Source: Roseovarius pelagicus (GTDB lineage Bacteria > Pseudomonadota > Alphaproteobacteria > Rhodobacterales > Rhodobacteraceae). From it: a stretch of DNA of 64,000 bases. The notes beneath the pieces were generated by a model, which searched no databases, was not told the DNA's origin, and was given only the letters and a program-made list of their open reading frames with translations. The stretch spans positions 2,232,001-2,296,000 of the forward strand of contig NZ_CP106738.1 of NCBI RefSeq assembly GCF_025639885.1. Reading direction: 5' to 3'. The first letter of the stretch is position 1. Every line of letters starts with the position of its first letter. Of the stretch, positions 44,936-53,265 are shown in pieces. A program made the translations under genes and the position numbers.

Positions 44936-46000
44936 TCAGTCTACCCAGCCTTTGAGGTTCGTGCGGATCACGGAACAGAGGGCCGAGATATGTGACGGGG
45001 CATCATTGAGGCAGGGTATGTAGGTAAACGCCTCGCCGCCTGCCTCTTCAAAGCTTTCGCGGATTTCCTCGTTGATCTCTTCGAGCGTCTCGATGCAGTC
45101 GGCAGAGAATGCAGGCGCAATGACCGCGATACGTTTCTTGCCGTCTTCGCGAGCAAGGCGCGCGACCTCTTCGACAGTGTAGGGTTTCAGCCATTCTTCG
45201 GGGCCAAATACGGATTGGAAAGTCGTGGTGATGCGACCCTTGTCCCAGCCCAGCCTTTCACGCAGCAACCGCGTCGTTTTCTGGCACTGACAATGATACG
45301 GATCACCCTGCATCAGATACCGCTTGGGCATGCCGTGATAGGACACCACCAACATTTCTGGCAGCTCGTCCGCGTTGGCATAGGCTGTCTCGATTGACTG
45401 GGCTAGTGCTTCGATATAGTCGGGCTGCTCGAAATATGCCTCGACTGTGCGTGCCGCTGGTTGCTGCGTTTCATCCATCAGCGCGCGAAAGAATGCGTCG
45501 TTGGCAGTGGCAGACGTCGCACCGGCGTATTGCGGATAGAGGGGGAAGAACAGGATGCGGGTGCACCCGGCCTGAACCATAGCGCGCAGTTTGGATTTGG
45601 TCGACGGGTTGCCATACCGCATGCAGAAATCAACCATCACCTGATCGCCATAATCGGCATGCAGGACGTCCGCGATGGCCGATGTCTGGTCGCGGGTGAT
45701 GGTCATTAGGGGACTTTCGTCCTTCTCCACGTTCCAGATTGATTTATAGGCGGCACCGCTTGTGAAGGGGCGCTTGCTAAGGATGATCAGCTGCAGCAGC
45801 GGTTGCCATTTCCATGGGGCATAGTCGATCACGCGTCGGTCCGAGAGGAATTCACTCAGATAGCGCCGCATCGACCAGTAATCGTAATTGTCCGGTGTCC
45901 CCAGATTGGCCAACAGGATACCAGTTTTGGCTGGCGGCACAGCTGGATGGCCCGAGGGAGCATGGGAGGGGCATCTGGCTGTCGGGCTGGAATCGCGCAT
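44936..46000 (-). CDS. hemH: Ferrochelatase
   Basis: 354 residues from the ATG at 46000, with AGGA upstream; a GTG at 46042 would add 14. The core starts KTGILLANLGTPDNYDYWSM. The active-site histidine is in VVSYHGMPKRYL at about 215, followed by GDPYHCQCQKTTRLL, and the metal-site glutamate in FSADCIETLEEI. It inserts iron into protoporphyrin IX, the step after HemJ. Product membrane-associated in the cytoplasm. Confidence 0.96.
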   Translation of the reverse strand: MRDSSPTARCPSHAPSGHPAVPPAKTGILLANLGTPDNYDYWSMRRYLSEFLSDRRVIDYAPWKWQPLLQLIILSKRPFTSGAAYKSIWNVEKDESPLMTITRDQTSAIADVLHADYGDQVMVDFCMRYGNPSTKSKLRAMVQAGCTRILFFPLYPQYAGATSATANDAFFRALMDETQQPAARTVEAYFEQPDYIEALAQSIETAYANADELPEMLVVSYHGMPKRYLMQGDPYHCQCQKTTRLLRERLGWDKGRITTTFQSVFGPEEWLKPYTVEEVARLAREDGKKRIAVIAPAFSADCIETLEEINEEIRESFEEAGGEAFTYIPCLNDAPSHISALCSVIRTNLKGWVD

Positions 46001-46066
46001 CTGGGGTCCTGTCTTTGTCAATTTGCCGACTGTTTGGGCCACGACATAAGCGGTTTGCGCAGGGCG

Positions 46067-46888
46067 TCAATCACTGAGGTCGGTCTCTTGTGTCCCAAGC
46101 GCCTCGGCAAGCCGCGCGGCGGCTGATCCGGGGCGCAACGGCTTGGGTTGCGAGGCATCGGGTGCCCACCCGGTCAGAAACACCATGTCGAACGTTGCCG
46201 GTATGCGCCCGTCGGCGGTACCAAAGCTCTGTCGGTAGTAGTGTTCGGCGCGCTCCAGCACTGTCCGACGGGTAAAGTGGCGCGGGCGGGCAGATAGTGC
46301 GCTGGTTTCACCCATCGCGCGCAGATCGTGCATCAGCGCGCTGGTGTTTGCGTACGAGACGGTAAACGGCACCGTATCGGCCACCGGCAGAGCCAGCCCG
46401 CCGCGTTGCAGTAGGGCACCGAGGTCACGGATCTCGCCCATCGGGGCGACACGGGGTGACAGACCGCCGGTGATGTCGGATTCAGCCTGTGCCAGCGCCG
46501 CGCGCAGTTGGTGCAGGGTTTCGCCACCAAAGAGGGCTACCAGCAGCAGTCCATCGGGGCGCAAGGCGCGACGGCACTGGATGATTTGCCCGACTGGATC
46601 GTTGGCCCAATGCAGCGACATTGCATGGATCACCAGATCATGCGCGCCGGGCGTGAGGTCGAGCGTTTCATCATCCGTCATGCATAGGGCGTCGGGAAAG
46701 GCCGCCTGCCAGAAGGTCGGAAATCCACTGACGATCGCAGGCGCGGTAAAGGACTTGTTAACCATTGCCAGCCGATCATTGATTTCGTCCACGGCCGCCA
46801 AATGCAGGAAATCTGCAGGCGCGCGGGCCGCACGGGTGCGGTTGCGTATAAGGGCGGCGCGGTCAGTCAGGGGCGGTGGTGCAGTCAT
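46067..46888 (-). CDS. Methyltransferase-like protein (NDUFAF5/BioC-like), motif I degenerate
   Basis: 273 residues from the ATG at 46888; the frame continues to 47632 through comF but without similarity. The N-terminal ALIRNRTRAARAPADFLHL and the later DLVIHAMSLHWANDPVGQI and RALRPDGLLLVALFGGETL match the NDUFAF5-like group. The glycine-rich SAM-binding motif I expected before this is missing: the region reads AMVNKSFTAPAIVSGF. It may not methylate at all; mitochondrial NDUFAF5 is a hydroxylase of a complex I subunit. Start is 17 bases from divergent comF. Confidence 0.82.
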   Translation of the reverse strand: MTAPPPLTDRAALIRNRTRAARAPADFLHLAAVDEINDRLAMVNKSFTAPAIVSGFPTFWQAAFPDALCMTDDETLDLTPGAHDLVIHAMSLHWANDPVGQIIQCRRALRPDGLLLVALFGGETLHQLRAALAQAESDITGGLSPRVAPMGEIRDLGALLQRGGLALPVADTVPFTVSYANTSALMHDLRAMGETSALSARPRHFTRRTVLERAEHYYRQSFGTADGRIPATFDMVFLTGWAPDASQPKPLRPGSAAARLAEALGTQETDLSD

Positions 46889-46905
46889 GGGGGGCACATA
46901 ACGAT

Positions 46906-47637
46906 ATGGGCGCGCCATTACAATCTGCGCTGCGGCTGATCTATCCACCGCGTTGCACTGTGTGCGGCTGTCAGGTGGACAGCGATTTTGGGCTCTGCGG
47001 TCCCTGCTGGCGCGATACGCCCTTTGTCGCGGGGATGGTCTGTGATGACTGCGGCATTCCGTTGATGGCAGGCGGCGATACCGAGGATGTTGTGCGGTGT
47101 GATGAATGCATGGTTCTGGCCCGCCCATGGGCACAGGGCCGGGCGGCACTGCAATATGAGGGCAATGGGCGCAAGCTGACTCTGGCGTTAAAGCATGGCG
47201 ATCGCCAGGATGTCGTGCGTCCGGCGGCATTGTGGATGGCGCGGGCGGCGGGGCCGCTGATCTGCGAACGCATGCTGGTGGCACCTGTTCCGTTGCATTG
47301 GCTGCGCATGTTGAAACGCCGGTACAACCAGTCGGCCCTACTGGCGCAGGCCGTCGCGCAGGAGCTGGGCCTGGCCTATTGTCCCGATCTGTTGGTGCGC
47401 CCGCGCGCCACACCCAGTTTGGGCGGGTTGGGGCGGGAGGCACGATTTGCTGCCATGCGCGACGCGATCGCCGTGCACAAACGACGGCGGCACCGATTGG
47501 CGGGTCGGCATGTGCTGTTGGTCGACGACGTGATGACATCGGGCGCAACACTAGCGGCCGCGAGCGAGGCATGCCTGACCGCTGGCGCGCGGGAGGTGCG
47601 GATACTGGTACTGGCGCGGGCGGGCAAGGCACCTTAG
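46906..47637 (+). CDS. ComF family phosphoribosyltransferase-like protein
   Basis: 243 residues from ATG 46906. N-terminal zinc-like cysteines are CTVCG at about 18-22 and pairs in CGPC, CDDC and CDEC to about residue 68. The PRTase part has PVPLHWLRMLKRRYNQSALL and the PRPP loop HVLLVDDVMTSGATLAAA at about 204-221. ComF is needed for DNA uptake in competent Gram-negatives and Bacillus; the family is widespread and may have another role here. Confidence 0.92.
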   Translation: MGAPLQSALRLIYPPRCTVCGCQVDSDFGLCGPCWRDTPFVAGMVCDDCGIPLMAGGDTEDVVRCDECMVLARPWAQGRAALQYEGNGRKLTLALKHGDRQDVVRPAALWMARAAGPLICERMLVAPVPLHWLRMLKRRYNQSALLAQAVAQELGLAYCPDLLVRPRATPSLGGLGREARFAAMRDAIAVHKRRRHRLAGRHVLLVDDVMTSGATLAAASEACLTAGAREVRILVLARAGKAP

Positions 47638-47672
47638 ATATGAAGGGAACCCTTGCAAATGTGAGATCCCGA

Positions 47673-47930
47673 ATGAAACCTGTCGAAATCTATACCTCTC
47701 CGCTCTGCGGTTTTTGTCATGCCGCCAAACGGTTGTTGAGCCAGAAAGGCGTCAATTTCTCAGAGATCAACATCGCGGCCCAACCCGCCAAGCGCGCAGA
47801 GATGATGCAGCGCGCAAATGGTGGGCGGACCGTGCCGCAGATTTTCGTCGGCGAAACCCATGTCGGCGGCTGTGATGAGCTTTATGCGTTGGACCGCGCT
47901 GGCAAGCTAGACGCGTTGCTGGCGACGTGA
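47673..47930 (+). CDS. grxC: Glutaredoxin 3-type (GrxC)
   Basis: 85 residues from ATG 47673. The active site is PLCGFC (C12, C15), where Gly-Phe replaces the usual Pro-Tyr. TVPQIFVG and HVGGCDELYALD are the glutathione-binding loops. It reduces disulfides using glutathione. An upstream ATG at 47640 would add 11 residues. It overlaps the nitrilase gene as GTGA. Confidence 0.94.
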   Translation: MKPVEIYTSPLCGFCHAAKRLLSQKGVNFSEINIAAQPAKRAEMMQRANGGRTVPQIFVGETHVGGCDELYALDRAGKLDALLAT

Positions 47931-48760
47931 AAGCGGCGCTCCTTCAGCTCAATAGCGGTGATGACCCGGCAGCCAATCTGCCGGAGACTGTCGCATTGAT
48001 CCGCAATGCGGTGAAGGAGGGTGCCAAATTTGTCCTGACGCCGGAGGTGACGAACTGCGTATCGGCCAGCCGTGCGCGGCAGGACGAAGTGTTGCAACAC
48101 GAAACAGACGATCAAACGTTGGCCACGTTGCGTGATGTCGCGCGCGCGTGTGAAATCTGGCTGCTTATAGGCTCTTTGGCGTTAAAGACCGGGGATGCAG
48201 ATGGGCGTTTCGCCAACCGGTCGTTCCTGATCACGCCGAAGGGCGAGATCGCGGCGCGATATGACAAAATCCACATGTTTGATGTCACGATCTCGGAAAC
48301 CGAATCGTATCGCGAATCAGCCGGCTATCGCCCCGGAGAGACGGCAGTATTGGCGCCAATGCCGTTTGGCGGTCTGGGGATGACGATCTGCTACGACCTG
48401 CGGTTTCCGCATCTGTACCGGCAGTTGGCACTTGCGGGCGCGCAGGTTTTGACCGTCCCATCAGCGTTTTCGCCCGTCACCGGTGCGGCACATTGGGAGG
48501 CATTGCTGCGCGCGCGCGCGATTGAGACGGGGTGCTATGTGTTGGCCCCGGCGCAGACCGGCACCCACGCGGCAACACAGGGCAAGCCGCGCCAGACCTA
48601 CGGTCATGCAATGGCTATCGCCCCGTGGGGGGAGGTGATCGCAGAGGCCGGAACAGACCCCGGCTATATCATCGCCGATCTTGATATGGACATGGTCGCC
48701 AATGCCCGGCAACGCATACCAGCCCTGACTCATGACCGTGATTTTCAGGGCCCGGCATGA
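47927..48760 (+). CDS. Carbon-nitrogen hydrolase, Nit1-like (probable deaminated glutathione amidase)
   Basis: 277 residues from GTG 47927, overlapping the grxC TGA. The nitrilase triad is E40 (LTPEV), K114 (RYDKIHMFD) and C155 (GMTICYDLRFP). The YRPGET loop and the KIHMFDV motif are those of the NIT1/NIT2 group. Nit1 enzymes hydrolyse deaminated glutathione, a transaminase side product. The link to a glutaredoxin gene supports that role. marR overlaps its stop as ATGA. Confidence 0.9.
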   Translation: MKAALLQLNSGDDPAANLPETVALIRNAVKEGAKFVLTPEVTNCVSASRARQDEVLQHETDDQTLATLRDVARACEIWLLIGSLALKTGDADGRFANRSFLITPKGEIAARYDKIHMFDVTISETESYRESAGYRPGETAVLAPMPFGGLGMTICYDLRFPHLYRQLALAGAQVLTVPSAFSPVTGAAHWEALLRARAIETGCYVLAPAQTGTHAATQGKPRQTYGHAMAIAPWGEVIAEAGTDPGYIIADLDMDMVANARQRIPALTHDRDFQGPA

Positions 48761-49203
48761 CGGACCGGAGCAGTACATCGCTCGCCGTGGCGCTCTTTAG
48801 CGAGGTGCTGACCAATGATCAGCTGATTCGAAATCAGCTGACCCGTGTCCTGCCAAAGGGTATGGAAGTGTCGCACTTTTCGGTGCTGAACCATCTGGCG
48901 CGTGCCGGAAGCGAGCGCAGTCCGGCGCAACTGGCCAAAAGCTTTCACGTGACGCGTGGGGCGATGACCAACACGCTGAGCAAGCTGGAATGGGCTGGCT
49001 ATGTGCATATCCGCCCCGATTGGGACGATGCACGGCGCAAGCAGGTCGCGATCAGTCCTGCCGGGCGCAAGGCCCGCGAAGAGGCGCTGACCGCCATCGC
49101 CCCGCTGATCAGCGATGTGGTCGAAGAGCTGGGCGAAGAGCGTGTGCGCGCGATCCTGCCGGTATTGCGCGGATTGCGGGCGCGGCTGGAGCCGGAGGGG
49201 TAA
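48757..49203 (+). CDS. MarR family transcriptional regulator
   Basis: 148 residues. The winged helix is in HFSVLNHLARAGSERSPAQL, FHVTRGAMTNTLSKLEWAGY, and wing WDDARRKQVAIS, followed by C-terminal dimerisation helices. Its ATG overlaps the nitrilase TGA. Many MarR proteins sense oxidants or aromatic acids through cysteines, but this one has none visible in that region, so the ligand is unknown. It probably autoregulates the grxC-nit-marR operon. Confidence 0.9.
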   Translation: MTDRSSTSLAVALFSEVLTNDQLIRNQLTRVLPKGMEVSHFSVLNHLARAGSERSPAQLAKSFHVTRGAMTNTLSKLEWAGYVHIRPDWDDARRKQVAISPAGRKAREEALTAIAPLISDVVEELGEERVRAILPVLRGLRARLEPEG

Positions 49204-49326
49204 CGAGGGTTGTCATGGCGCACGGGCCGGAGGTCGGTTTTGCGGGACTTTTCGACCGTTTGCGCCACCAATTCGACTGACTGCTTTTGATATGACCACG
49301 ATCTAACATCATTCTAACGTTTGAGT

Positions 49327-50589
49327 ATGAAACCCAAAATTCTCACAACCCTACCCGGATACACGCGGGCCCAGTTGGTCCAAGATGCGGTTGCCGGCGT
49401 GACGGTAGCCATGGTGGCGTTGCCGCTCAGTCTTGCTATTGCCATAGCATCGGGCGCTGACCCGTCAAAAGGTCTGATAACGGCAATTGTTGCGGGTTTC
49501 CTGATCTCCCTTCTAGGCGGAAGTCGCGTGCAGATCGGAGGCCCGACAGGAGCCTTTATTGTTGTTGTGTTCGGCGTGGTTGCGGAACATGGATACGATG
49601 GCTTGGTCCTTGCCACGTTCATGGCGGGTCTCATTCTGCTTGTCGCAGGCTATTTTCGTGCCGGGAATCTCATTCGTCTGATACCAGAGCCGGTCATAAA
49701 TGGTTTTACGATCGGGATTGCCGTCATCATCGCGACAAGTCAGCTCAGTGACCTTTTTGGGCTTACGGTCGAAGCGATCCCAGCGGAATTTATCGCAAAA
49801 ATTGGAGCGCTGTGGGCGGCGCGACCGACCTTATCGCCAGCGTCGGCGCTGATCGGCCTTGCTACAATGTTCTTGATCGTGCTGTTCCGCCGCGCTGCGC
49901 CAAAACTTCCGGGACTTATCGTTGCGGTCGCCATCACGTCAGCCATCGTGTCATTGGCCGATCTGCCGGTTGATACGATTCAATCTCGGTTTGGCGATCT
50001 TCCCAACACCCTGCCTTGGCCTGCGATGCCTGAAATAGGTTTCGACAGGATCGTTGAATTGCTGCCGTCCGCGATGATTATCGCGTTTCTTGCTGGTGTC
50101 GAATCTTTGCTGTCTGCCATGGTGGCTGACCGAATGATCAAAGGCAGCCACCGCCCAAATGCCGAGCTATTGGCACAAGGTGCCGCAAATATCGGATCAT
50201 CATTTTTCGGCGGAATACCCGCAACGGGGGCGATTGCCCGAACGGCTACCAACGTCCGAGCTGGTGGCAAGACCCCGGTGGCTGGATTGATTCATGCCCT
50301 GACTATTCTGATCATCATGCATTTTGCATCAAGGCTCGTTGGATACATGGCCATGCCAGCCTTGGCAGGGCTGCTGATCTTGACCGCTTGGAACATGAGT
50401 GAGCCGAACAAGTGGAAAAACTATGCGGCGGAGCGCAAATCTGATGTGTTTCTTTTGATGCTAACTCTGATTCTGACAGTTCTGGCTGATCTGACCGTCG
50501 CAATCGGAACAGGTGTGGCATTGGGTCTGGCGTTGCGGATGCTGCGCCGTGATGTCCCACCGTCCGAGTGGTCCGAACCCGATAGATAG
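49327..50589 (+). CDS. SulP-family anion transporter lacking a STAS domain
   Basis: 420 residues from ATG 49327; TTG 49321 is an alternative. About twelve membrane segments. Signature VQDAVAGVTVAMVALPLSLA is at the start, with GGPTGAFIVVV and FFGGIPATGAIARTATNVRAG later. Family members move sulfate, bicarbonate or other anions. The usual cytoplasmic STAS domain (about 120 residues) is absent; the protein stops after the last helix. There is no neighbouring carbonic anhydrase or sulfur gene to hint at the substrate. Confidence 0.9.
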   Translation: MKPKILTTLPGYTRAQLVQDAVAGVTVAMVALPLSLAIAIASGADPSKGLITAIVAGFLISLLGGSRVQIGGPTGAFIVVVFGVVAEHGYDGLVLATFMAGLILLVAGYFRAGNLIRLIPEPVINGFTIGIAVIIATSQLSDLFGLTVEAIPAEFIAKIGALWAARPTLSPASALIGLATMFLIVLFRRAAPKLPGLIVAVAITSAIVSLADLPVDTIQSRFGDLPNTLPWPAMPEIGFDRIVELLPSAMIIAFLAGVESLLSAMVADRMIKGSHRPNAELLAQGAANIGSSFFGGIPATGAIARTATNVRAGGKTPVAGLIHALTILIIMHFASRLVGYMAMPALAGLLILTAWNMSEPNKWKNYAAERKSDVFLLMLTLILTVLADLTVAIGTGVALGLALRMLRRDVPPSEWSEPDR

Positions 50590-50737
50590 ATTGCGGAACA
50601 CTCTGCCAATCTTGAGGAAGTGGCCATTGGGATGCCGCGCAGCATCCGTCAAAGAAAGCTATAAGCCGACTTCCACACTGCTTAGTTGCATACCTTTCCT
50701 AGCCATACCGAGCCGCGACACCTGAGTTTCACTTACT

Positions 50738-51481
50738 CTACCGCTTCACGCTCGCCGTGACGTAATTCACGCTCAGGTCACGATCCGACAGTGACCAGCC
50801 CCATGTGATCGGGTTGAACACGAACCCCTTGCGGTCCACCGGATCAAGTCCGGCCTCACGTAGTAATTCGAACAGTTCGTCCGGGGTGATGAATTTCGAC
50901 CATTCGTGCGTGCCCTTGGGCAACCAGCGCATAACCTGTTCGGCGCCGATGATCGCCACGACATAGCTTTTGGCGTTGCGGTTGAGGGTAGAGCAGAGGT
51001 GCAATCCGTCGGGCTTCAGCAGTTCGCGGCAGGCGGTCAGATAATGAATGGGAGAGGCGACATGTTCGACCACTTCCATATTGAGCACGACATCGAATTG
51101 CTCGCCTGCGGCGGCCAGTGCTTCGGCGGTGGTGTGGCGATAGTCGATGTCGAGGTCGGATTGTTCGGCATGCACACGCGCCACGGGGATGTTACCCTCT
51201 GCCGCATCCGCGCCCACGACATCCGCTCCAAGGCGGGCCATTGGTTCAGACAACAATCCGCCACCGCAACCGATATCGAGAATGCGCAGGCCCGTGAACG
51301 GCTGATTCTGTCGCAGGTCACGGTCGAACTCTGCTGCGATCTGGGACGTGATGTAGTCCAGACGGCAGGGGTTGAGCATATGCAGCGGCTTGAACTTGCC
51401 GTTCGGATCCCACCATTCGGCGGCCATCGCTTCGAACTTGGCAACTTCGCCCTCGTCAATCGTGGATGGCGCGGCTTGCAT
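50738..51481 (-). CDS. ubiG: Ubiquinone biosynthesis O-methyltransferase UbiG
   Basis: 247 residues from the ATG at 51481, which has GGAG six bases upstream; ATG 51493 would add four residues. [20 protein letters not shown] and [10 protein letters not shown] are diagnostic. The SAM site is [20 protein letters not shown] at about 64-83. It performs both O-methylations of the ubiquinone ring. Divergent from pip (49-base gap). Confidence 0.96.
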   Translation of the reverse strand: MQAAPSTIDEGEVAKFEAMAAEWWDPNGKFKPLHMLNPCRLDYITSQIAAEFDRDLRQNQPFTGLRILDIGCGGGLLSEPMARLGADVVGADAAEGNIPVARVHAEQSDLDIDYRHTTAEALAAAGEQFDVVLNMEVVEHVASPIHYLTACRELLKPDGLHLCSTLNRNAKSYVVAIIGAEQVMRWLPKGTHEWSKFITPDELFELLREAGLDPVDRKGFVFNPITWGWSLSDRDLSVNYVTASVKR

Positions 51482-51530
51482 TCTGGTCTCCATGTGCTCA
51501 ATTGTCTCTGCCGTCTTATATAGGAAGACA

Positions 51531-52502
51531 ATGGATAAAATCTCGGGCCAAAAAAGCGCAGTGCAATATCTGTATCCACCGATCGAGCCATTCGACCGGC
51601 GGATGCTGGATGTGGGTGATGGCCATCAGGTCTATATGGAGCAATCCGGACGACCGGACGGCATACCTGTGGTGGTGTTGCATGGGGGACCGGGGGGTGG
51701 ATGCAGCCCGGCGATGCGACGCTATTTTGATCCGACGCGTTACCGGGTTATCCTGTTTGACCAGCGCGGTTGTGGGCGATCAAAGCCCCATGCAAGTGTT
51801 GAGGCGAACACGACATGGCATCTGGTGGCGGATATCGAACGTATCCGCGCCGCGCTGGGCATTGACCGCTGGACGGTGTTTGGCGGTAGCTGGGGCGCCA
51901 CTCTGGCGCTGATCTATGGTATCACGCATCCCGATACCTGTGTGCATCTGGTGCTGCGTGGTGTCTTCACCATGACGCAGGCTGAACTGGATTGGTTCTA
52001 TGGCGGCGGCGCGGGCCGATTCTGGCCCGAACCCTGGGCACGGTTCAAGGGGCTGATCCCCGAGAGCGAGCATGATGATCTGATCGCGGCCTACCATCGG
52101 CGGCTGTTTTCCGGCGATCCCCGGATCGAGACGACCCATGCCAAAGCGTGGTCATCGTGGGAAAATTCTCTGGCGTCGGTGCATTCGACAGGACAACGCA
52201 GCGACAGCCCGGCGGAATACGCGCGGGCGTTCGCGCGGTTGGAGAATCACTATTTCATCAATGGCGGTTTTTTGGAGCATGACGGCTGGATTCTGGCCAA
52301 TATGCACCGTCTGGCAGATGTTCCCGGTACCATCGTTCAGGGTCGCTACGACATGATCTGCCCGCCGGAAATGGCCTATGCGCTGGCACAGGTTTGGCCT
52401 GCTGCGACGCTGCGGATGATACCTCTGGCTGGCCATGCGCTAAGTGAGCCGGGGATCAGCGCGGAACTGGTTCGGGTGATGAACGGGATGGGGGTTGGGT
52501 AA
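51531..52502 (+). CDS. pip: Proline iminopeptidase (S33 family)
   Basis: 323 residues from ATG 51531, preceded by TAGGAAGACA. The oxyanion motif [10 protein letters not shown] is at 51-60 and the nucleophile S120 is in [12 protein letters not shown]; the histidine is in [11 protein letters not shown] near the end. It removes N-terminal proline from peptides in the cytoplasm. Confidence 0.94.
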   Translation: MDKISGQKSAVQYLYPPIEPFDRRMLDVGDGHQVYMEQSGRPDGIPVVVLHGGPGGGCSPAMRRYFDPTRYRVILFDQRGCGRSKPHASVEANTTWHLVADIERIRAALGIDRWTVFGGSWGATLALIYGITHPDTCVHLVLRGVFTMTQAELDWFYGGGAGRFWPEPWARFKGLIPESEHDDLIAAYHRRLFSGDPRIETTHAKAWSSWENSLASVHSTGQRSDSPAEYARAFARLENHYFINGGFLEHDGWILANMHRLADVPGTIVQGRYDMICPPEMAYALAQVWPAATLRMIPLAGHALSEPGISAELVRVMNGMGVG

Positions 52503-52594
52503 AGAGCCCCTTGCAGACTCGGCGTCCTCTCGCTATATCCCCCTTAACAGCGGCGCGTACGGGTCCACACCGAAACGCTCCACCGGAAATTTTG

Positions 52595-52617
52595 ACGGGC
52601 CGCGCGCCCGTTTTTTT
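52595..52617 (+). terminator. Intrinsic terminator after pip
   Basis: ACGGGC (52595-52600) and GCCCGT (52606-52611) with loop CGCGC, then a run of seven T (52611-52617). It lies 42 bases before rimP and could instead act as an attenuator for the rimP-nusA-infB operon. Confidence 0.8.
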
Positions 52618-52658
52618 GTGCCCTATCCAATGTTATCTGAGAGACTGCCACAGACCCA

Positions 52659-53261
52659 ATGACCAACGACCTGATTGCAAAAGCCGCGATAGACCGCCGC
52701 ATGGCCGAGATCATCACCCCTGTCATACAGGACATGGGGTTCGATCTGGTGCGCGTGCGGCTGATGGGTGGCAAGTATCATACGCTGCAAATCATGGCAG
52801 AGCGGCCCGAGGGTGGCATCGAAGTAGATGAGTGCGCAAAGATTTCGACTGCTGTCAGTGCTGCGCTGGATGTCGAGGATCCGCTGGTGGACCCTTATAC
52901 ACTGGAGGTCAGCAGCCCCGGCATTGACCGGCCCCTGACCATGCTCAAGCATTTCGAAGCATATGAGGGCTATGAGGCCAAGATCGAGACGACAGAGCTG
53001 ATCGATGGCCGCAAGCGGTTCAAGGGTATGTTGGCAGGCGTAGAGGGCACCGAAGTGCTGATCAACGTTGAAGAGGGCACAATCGGGCTGGAGTTCGATT
53101 GGCTGGCAGACGCCAAGCTGGTGCTGACGGATGAGCTGATCAAGGAAATGCTGCGCCAGCGCAAGGCGGCGGGCATCATCGACGAAGACAAGTTTGACGA
53201 CATTCTAGAAGATGCGCCCCTTGAGGGCGGCGACACCGACACCGGTTCCGAGGAGGACTGA
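52659..53261 (+). CDS. rimP: Ribosome maturation factor RimP
   Basis: 200 residues. The N-terminal domain has [20 protein letters not shown] and [20 protein letters not shown], the RimP signatures. The C terminus is acidic. RimP assists assembly of the 30S subunit. It heads the operon rimP-nusA-ylxR-infB, conserved across bacteria. Confidence 0.96.
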   Translation: MTNDLIAKAAIDRRMAEIITPVIQDMGFDLVRVRLMGGKYHTLQIMAERPEGGIEVDECAKISTAVSAALDVEDPLVDPYTLEVSSPGIDRPLTMLKHFEAYEGYEAKIETTELIDGRKRFKGMLAGVEGTEVLINVEEGTIGLEFDWLADAKLVLTDELIKEMLRQRKAAGIIDEDKFDDILEDAPLEGGDTDTGSEED

Positions 53262-53265
53262 GACC

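Noticed and set aside
46889..47632. N-terminal extension of the methyltransferase-like frame to 521 residues
   Set aside because: The extra part is proline/arginine-rich, antisense to comF and lacks family similarity; ATG 46888 fits.
48943..48958. parS-like sequence around TTTCACGTGA in the marR gene
   Set aside because: Five mismatches from the 16-base palindrome; only the central ten bases match.
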